Shown here: positions 15,449 to 19,194 of the stretch, piece after piece
How the letters are laid out: the number at the start of each line of letters is the position of its first letter
Position numbering within the stretch: the stretch's first letter is position 1
Source of the DNA: an uncultured Bacilli bacterium
GTDB lineage: Bacteria; Bacillota_I; Bacilli_A; RF39; UBA660
Assembly: GCA_947853245.1 (NCBI GenBank)
Contig: CANTWP010000032.1
Coordinates: 1-19,194 of the forward strand
Length of the DNA: 19,194 bases
Reading direction: 5' to 3'
Position numbers and translations under genes: made by a program
Notes under the pieces: generated by a model
Told to the model about the DNA's origin: nothing
Seen by the model: the letters and a program-made list of their open reading frames with translations, nothing else
The model's database searches: none

Positions 15449-16573
15449 TTATAAATATTTATTTATTAATCTTGTTTCATCAGAATTTGTTAAATCTGTA
15501 CTATCAAGCTGTTCTAAAAGTTTCTTCTGATCTCTCGTGATTTTTTTAGGTATCATTACCTTAATTACCACATACATATCGCCTTTACGAGACGAATGTA
15601 CATCTTCGATACCTTTACCACGCAAACGATATTTATCACCAGTTTCAGCACCAGCATCTATGGTTAATTTGACATTACCAGATATAGTTGGTACTTCCTT
15701 TTTACAACCAAATATAGCTTCAGTAATTGTAATTGGAAAATCTATATATATATCATTTTCTTCACGTTTAAATAACGAATGTTCTTTAACATTAAATTCT
15801 AAATAAATATCACCATTAGGCCCACCATTGGTACCAACTTCGCCTTTACCAGCCAAACGTAATTGATTACCAGTATCTACACCTGCAGGAACGCTAACCG
15901 ATAAAGTCTTATTTACCTTGACTTTGCCATTACCGCGACAATTACTACACTTAGAATTATAAGTTTTACCACTACCACCACAGTTTGGACAAGTAGTTCT
16001 AGACATAAACGTTCCAAATAATGTACGTTGTTCCACAGTTGCTACTCCACTACCGTGACATTCTGAACATTTTGATTCACCATAGCCACCTTTACCATTG
16101 CATTCAGGACAATCTTCATATGTTTCTAATTTTACGTCTTTTTTACAACCAAATACAGCTTCTTCAAAAGTTAAATCCATTTTAATTAGAGAATCTCTAC
16201 CTTTAGTTGCACGATTAGCACTTCTACTACGACTGCCACCAAAGCCAAAGTCAAAGCCAGAATTGCCAAATAAATCTCCAAAAATATCCGAAAAATCAAA
16301 ACCTGAGAAATCAAAACCACCAGCCCCACCAGCCCCACCAGCTCCACCTTGATTAAATGCAGCATGACCAAATTGATCATATTGCTTTCTTTTATTAGTA
16401 TCAGATAATACCGCATATGCTTCTTGAGCTTCTTTAAATTTTTCAGCAGCATCTGGTTCTTTGGAAACATCGGGATGATACTTTTTCGCAAGTTTTCTAA
16501 AAGCACTTTTAATTTCATCATCACTAGCAGTCTTACTAACTCCTAGGACTTCATAATAATCTCTTTTTTCCAT
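15449..16573 (-). CDS. dnaJ: Chaperone protein DnaJ
   Basis: The Hsp40 cochaperone that stimulates DnaK ATPase and delivers unfolded proteins. At 374 residues it is normal length. The order is: J domain with HPD at 33-35; Gly/Phe region about 75-115 with alternating Gly-Gly-Ala repeats and FDFSGFDFSD; zinc domain with four CxxCxGxG repeats (Cys 155/158, 169/172, 195/198, 209/212); then the two C-terminal substrate-binding beta domains with DIYLEFNVKEH and RLRGKGIEDV. The ATG has AAGGTGG upstream and lies 17 nt after pepF. Unusually, pepF separates it from dnaK. Confidence 0.98.
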   Translation of the reverse strand: MEKRDYYEVLGVSKTASDDEIKSAFRKLAKKYHPDVSKEPDAAEKFKEAQEAYAVLSDTNKRKQYDQFGHAAFNQGGAGGAGGAGGFDFSGFDFSDIFGDLFGNSGFDFGFGGSRSRSANRATKGRDSLIKMDLTFEEAVFGCKKDVKLETYEDCPECNGKGGYGESKCSECHGSGVATVEQRTLFGTFMSRTTCPNCGGSGKTYNSKCSNCRGNGKVKVNKTLSVSVPAGVDTGNQLRLAGKGEVGTNGGPNGDIYLEFNVKEHSLFKREENDIYIDFPITITEAIFGCKKEVPTISGNVKLTIDAGAETGDKYRLRGKGIEDVHSSRKGDMYVVIKVMIPKKITRDQKKLLEQLDSTDLTNSDETRLINKYL

Positions 16574-16590
16574 ACTACACCACCTTTTGA

Positions 16591-18372
16591 TTATTTAATA
16601 AGTTCTTCTAAATCTTTGATCTTTTCATCAAAGAAATCAAAAGCTTTTTGTAAAGTTTCTTTATTTTCTATATCTACACCAGTATTTTTAAGTATTTCTA
16701 ATGGATAATCTTTACAACCACTATGTAAAAATTCTAAATATTGATCTCTAACTAATGTATTACCTTTTAATATTTTAGAAGCAATTGCTAAAGCACTAGT
16801 TAATCCAGTTGCGTATTTATATACATAGAAAGATGTATAAAAATGTGGAATTCTAGCCCATTCATATCTAATTAGATCATCACTAATAACATTATCACCA
16901 TAATACTTCTTATTTAATTCATAATAAGTATTCGAAAATTCTTCACTTGTTAAAGGAATACCTTTTTCCTCTTTATCATGCATAATCATTTCAAATTCTG
17001 CAAACTGTGTTTGTCTATAAATAGTTGTTCTTACTTTATCTAAAATATCTGCAATATAAAGAATCTTTTCATCCTTTGTTTTAGCGTGCTTATATAAATA
17101 ATCATTTAACAATACTTCATTAACAGTAGATGCTATTTCCGCCAAAAATATAGGATAACCATGATAAGTATAATCTTGAGTTTTAGAATAATAAGAATGC
17201 ATAGAGTGACCTAATTCATGAGCCATCGTACTAACAGAATCTATAGTATTATTATAATTTAATAATAAATATGGTTTTGTATCATAACAACCCCAACTAT
17301 AAGCACCACTCTTTTTACCTTTATTTGGATATATGTCTATCCAATGTTCATCAAATGCTTGTTGTAAATCTTTTATATAAGTTTCACCTAAAGGAGCAAG
17401 GGCTTCAAGCACAATTTTTTTTCCTTCATCAAATGAAATATTTTTAGTTTCTTCATTACCTAAGTCTAAATAAATATCATACATATGCATTTCATCTAAA
17501 TTTAACATTTCTTTTCTAAGTAACATGTATTTGTGTAATTTATCTAAATTATCATGTGTTACTTCTATTAAATTTTTATATACATCTAAGCTTATATTAT
17601 CAGAATATAAGCTCATCTCTAATGGACTATTATACTTCTTTACATTACTAATAAAAAAATCTTCTTTAATTTTACCCTTTAGACAAGCCGCAATGGCATT
17701 GATACGCTTTTTAAAATAATCATACATTTTCTCAAAAGCCGCAATTCTAACATTACGATCTTTGTGATTCATGTACTTAATATAATTACTATGTGTAAGT
17801 TCTACGTTCTCATCATCAACTATAATTGTACCTAAATCGATATCAGTATTATCAATATTATTAAAAACTTCATCACCAGTCCCAAAAGTATTAATAGCTT
17901 TAGTAATTATTTCTTCTGACTTTTTATCTAAAGTGTGTTCTTTATATCTAAATATTTTCTCTAAATCAAATTTATATTTTTCTAAACCACTGTTTTCTTT
18001 AATATAATCTAAAACTTTGGTAAAATCATTGTCTAATAATTCTGGAACTACAAATGATGTTGTATTTGAAATGTTTTCCATCAACTTATCGGCTCGCATC
18101 TTTAACACTCTAAAATCATTATTAGTTGTATCTACATCATAAGAAAGATGAGCATACATAAATAAATAATCAGCTTTTCTATTTAATTTTTCTTCTAGTT
18201 GATAAAAATTAAATAAACTATCAGCACTATCCATAATATGACCTTTATAAATAATTAGTTCATTTAATAAATCTTTTATTTCTACTTCACAATCATCAAA
18301 ATTACTTACTAATGTATCAGCATCCCACTTATAAATATCACTAATTTCACTTCTAAGTTTTTCTTTTTCCAT
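16591..18372 (-). CDS. pepF: Oligoendopeptidase F (M3 metallopeptidase)
   Basis: A zinc peptidase that degrades short peptides in the cytoplasm. From ATG at 18370-18372 it has 593 residues, usual for PepF. The zinc site is MAHELGHSMHSYYS with His385, Glu386 and His389. The third ligand is probably Glu412 in LAEIASTVNEVL. The C-terminal YVYKYATGLTSALAIASKI and the substrate-region AYSWGCYDTKPYLLLNYN are family-typical. The frame is open further upstream to 18405, but that ATG lies in the terminator hairpin. GGAGG four nt before 18372 and the MEKEKLRSEIS start support the shorter form. It sits between dnaK and dnaJ. A weak TATAAT at 18424-18429 may add transcription. Confidence 0.95.
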   Translation of the reverse strand: MEKEKLRSEISDIYKWDADTLVSNFDDCEVEIKDLLNELIIYKGHIMDSADSLFNFYQLEEKLNRKADYLFMYAHLSYDVDTTNNDFRVLKMRADKLMENISNTTSFVVPELLDNDFTKVLDYIKENSGLEKYKFDLEKIFRYKEHTLDKKSEEIITKAINTFGTGDEVFNNIDNTDIDLGTIIVDDENVELTHSNYIKYMNHKDRNVRIAAFEKMYDYFKKRINAIAACLKGKIKEDFFISNVKKYNSPLEMSLYSDNISLDVYKNLIEVTHDNLDKLHKYMLLRKEMLNLDEMHMYDIYLDLGNEETKNISFDEGKKIVLEALAPLGETYIKDLQQAFDEHWIDIYPNKGKKSGAYSWGCYDTKPYLLLNYNNTIDSVSTMAHELGHSMHSYYSKTQDYTYHGYPIFLAEIASTVNEVLLNDYLYKHAKTKDEKILYIADILDKVRTTIYRQTQFAEFEMIMHDKEEKGIPLTSEEFSNTYYELNKKYYGDNVISDDLIRYEWARIPHFYTSFYVYKYATGLTSALAIASKILKGNTLVRDQYLEFLHSGCKDYPLEILKNTGVDIENKETLQKAFDFFDEKIKDLEELIK

Positions 18373-18381
18373 GTATCCTCC

Positions 18382-18416
18382 AATAAAACTGGAAGTTCTA
18401 GTCATCCTAGAACTTC
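18382..18416 (-). terminator. Hairpin terminator/attenuator between dnaK and pepF
   Basis: A perfect 10-bp stem GAAGTTCTAG/CTAGAACTTC (18407-18416 and 18392-18401) with a 5-nt loop, then CAGTTTTATT on the minus strand. The short T-run suggests partial termination, which would lower pepF-dnaJ relative to dnaK. Confidence 0.7.
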
Positions 18417-18439
18417 ACAATCTATTATATTATGGTTAT

Positions 18440-19194
18440 TTATTTTTCTTCATATTCAGCATCAACTACATTATCTTTTTTAGAAGATTTTGTTTCTTCT
18501 GTAGTTTCAGAATCAGATTTGGCATTTTCTTGTTGCTGCTTAGATGCTTCTTCATAAACTTTGGTAGCAAAAGCCATAGCAGTTTCCATTAATTTATCTT
18601 TTTTAGATTTAATATCATCTAGATCATTACCCTCTAAAGCTTTTCTTAAATCTTTCATTTCAGCTTCAGCCTTATCTTTGTCTTTAGAATCAAGCTTATC
18701 ATCTAAATCTTTAATAGCTTTTTCAGTTTGGAAAATAGCTTGCTCTGCTTCATTACGAATGTCAGCTTCTTCTCTTTTCTTAGCATCAGCTTCTTTATTA
18801 GCTTCAGCTTCTTTTACCATCTTTTCGATATCTTCATCACTTAACCCTGTAGAAGATGTGATAGTAATTTTTTGCTCTTTATTAGTTCCTAAATCTTTAG
18901 CTTTAACATTGACAATACCATTAGCATCTATATCAAAAGTTACTTCAATTTGAGGTACACCACGAGGTGCTGCAGGAATATCAGTAAGTTGGAAACGACC
19001 TAAAGTTTTATTGTCATTTGCCATTGAACGTTCACCTTGAAGTACATGAATATCTACTGCTGGTTGATTATCAGCAGCTGTTGAGAATACTTGACTCTTG
19101 CTTGTTGGAATAGTAGTATTTCTTGGAATTAATACTGTCATTACACCACCTAATGTTTCAATACCAAGTGATAATGGTGTAACATCAAGTAAAA
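18440..19194 (-). CDS. dnaK: Chaperone protein DnaK, C-terminal part (5' end outside window)
   Basis: Hsp70 chaperone. The frame is open through the right edge, so only about 250 C-terminal residues are visible. It begins at the LLDVTPLSLGIETLGGVMTV linker and strand leading into the substrate-binding domain. The domain continues with IPRNTTIPTSK, AVDIHVLQGERSMANDNKTL, PAAPRGVPQIEVTFDIDANG and VKAKDLGTNKEQKITI, then the helical lid rich in Glu/Lys/Ala. It ends with the acidic tail NVVDAEYEEK, close to the canonical EEV-type end. Apparent internal starts such as 19141 are not real gene starts. The stop is followed by a hairpin terminator and then pepF. Confidence 0.97.
   Translation of the reverse strand, partial: LLDVTPLSLGIETLGGVMTVLIPRNTTIPTSKSQVFSTAADNQPAVDIHVLQGERSMANDNKTLGRFQLTDIPAAPRGVPQIEVTFDIDANGIVNVKAKDLGTNKEQKITITSSTGLSDEDIEKMVKEAEANKEADAKKREEADIRNEAEQAIFQTEKAIKDLDDKLDSKDKDKAEAEMKDLRKALEGNDLDDIKSKKDKLMETAMAFATKVYEEASKQQQENAKSDSETTEETKSSKKDNVVDAEYEEK

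Noticed and set aside
16098..16524. Open frames opposite and within dnaJ, including a Pro/Lys-rich plus-strand frame
   Set aside because: They arise from the Gly/Phe-rich repeat region of dnaJ read in other frames.
18373..18405. Upstream ATG extension of pepF
   Set aside because: The extra 11 codons fall in the terminator hairpin and lack a Shine-Dalgarno site. ATG at 18372 has GGAGG and a normal family start.
18371..18953. Plus-strand Ser/Leu-rich frames opposite dnaK
   Set aside because: Typical antisense reading of the Glu/Lys/Ala-rich DnaK lid, with no independent support.
1..19194. CRISPR arrays, insertion sequences, tRNA or rRNA genes
   Set aside because: No regularly spaced repeats, transposase-like proteins, cloverleaf or rRNA segments were found on either strand.

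Overview
The window is very AT-rich bacterial chromosome using the standard code: Trp is TGG and no gene carries an internal UGA. An alanine T-box leader, Shine-Dalgarno sites ahead of most genes, an oxygen-sensitive glycyl-radical enzyme, and 11 TAA, 4 TAG and only 1 TGA among 16 visible stops suggest an anaerobic low-GC Firmicute, perhaps a Bacilli or Tenericutes-related gut lineage. That placement is inference. Almost everything is on the minus strand, so transcription runs from high to low coordinates.

Right end (19194 to 15449): the C-terminal part of dnaK, then an oligoendopeptidase F gene (pepF), then dnaJ. A hairpin terminator separates dnaK from pepF. Another follows dnaJ.

Middle (15448 to 5158): an exopolysaccharide or capsule locus inserted between housekeeping genes. 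A promoter with a leader of about 250 nt drives a GT4 glycosyltransferase and an acyltransferase. A terminator and new promoter follow, then glf (UDP-galactopyranose mutase), a Wzx-type flippase, a short glycyl-radical enzyme and its radical-SAM activase. This operon converges on a plus-strand DUF4422 glycosyltransferase, and the stop codons overlap inside a bidirectional terminator. Divergent from that glycosyltransferase is a Wzy-like polymerase, followed by its own terminator. The logic is Wzx/Wzy-dependent assembly of a galactofuranose-containing, probably acylated glycan. The glycyl-radical pair is the unusual part. No priming glycosyltransferase or chain-length regulator is visible.

Left end (5072 to 1): a strong promoter reads frr (ribosome recycling factor), an unrecognised protein with a possible Cys-His-Asp triad, and an AI-2E family membrane protein. 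A second promoter at the end of that gene starts an alanine T-box leader controlling a tight operon: a dNMP-kinase-like P-loop protein, a UPF0200-like P-loop kinase, and alaS (partial at the window edge). This AlaRS is compact: the stretch of about 115 residues that normally precedes the editing-site HxxxH motif is missing.

Five of the six promoters described share an extended -10 of the form TG[A/G]TATAAT.
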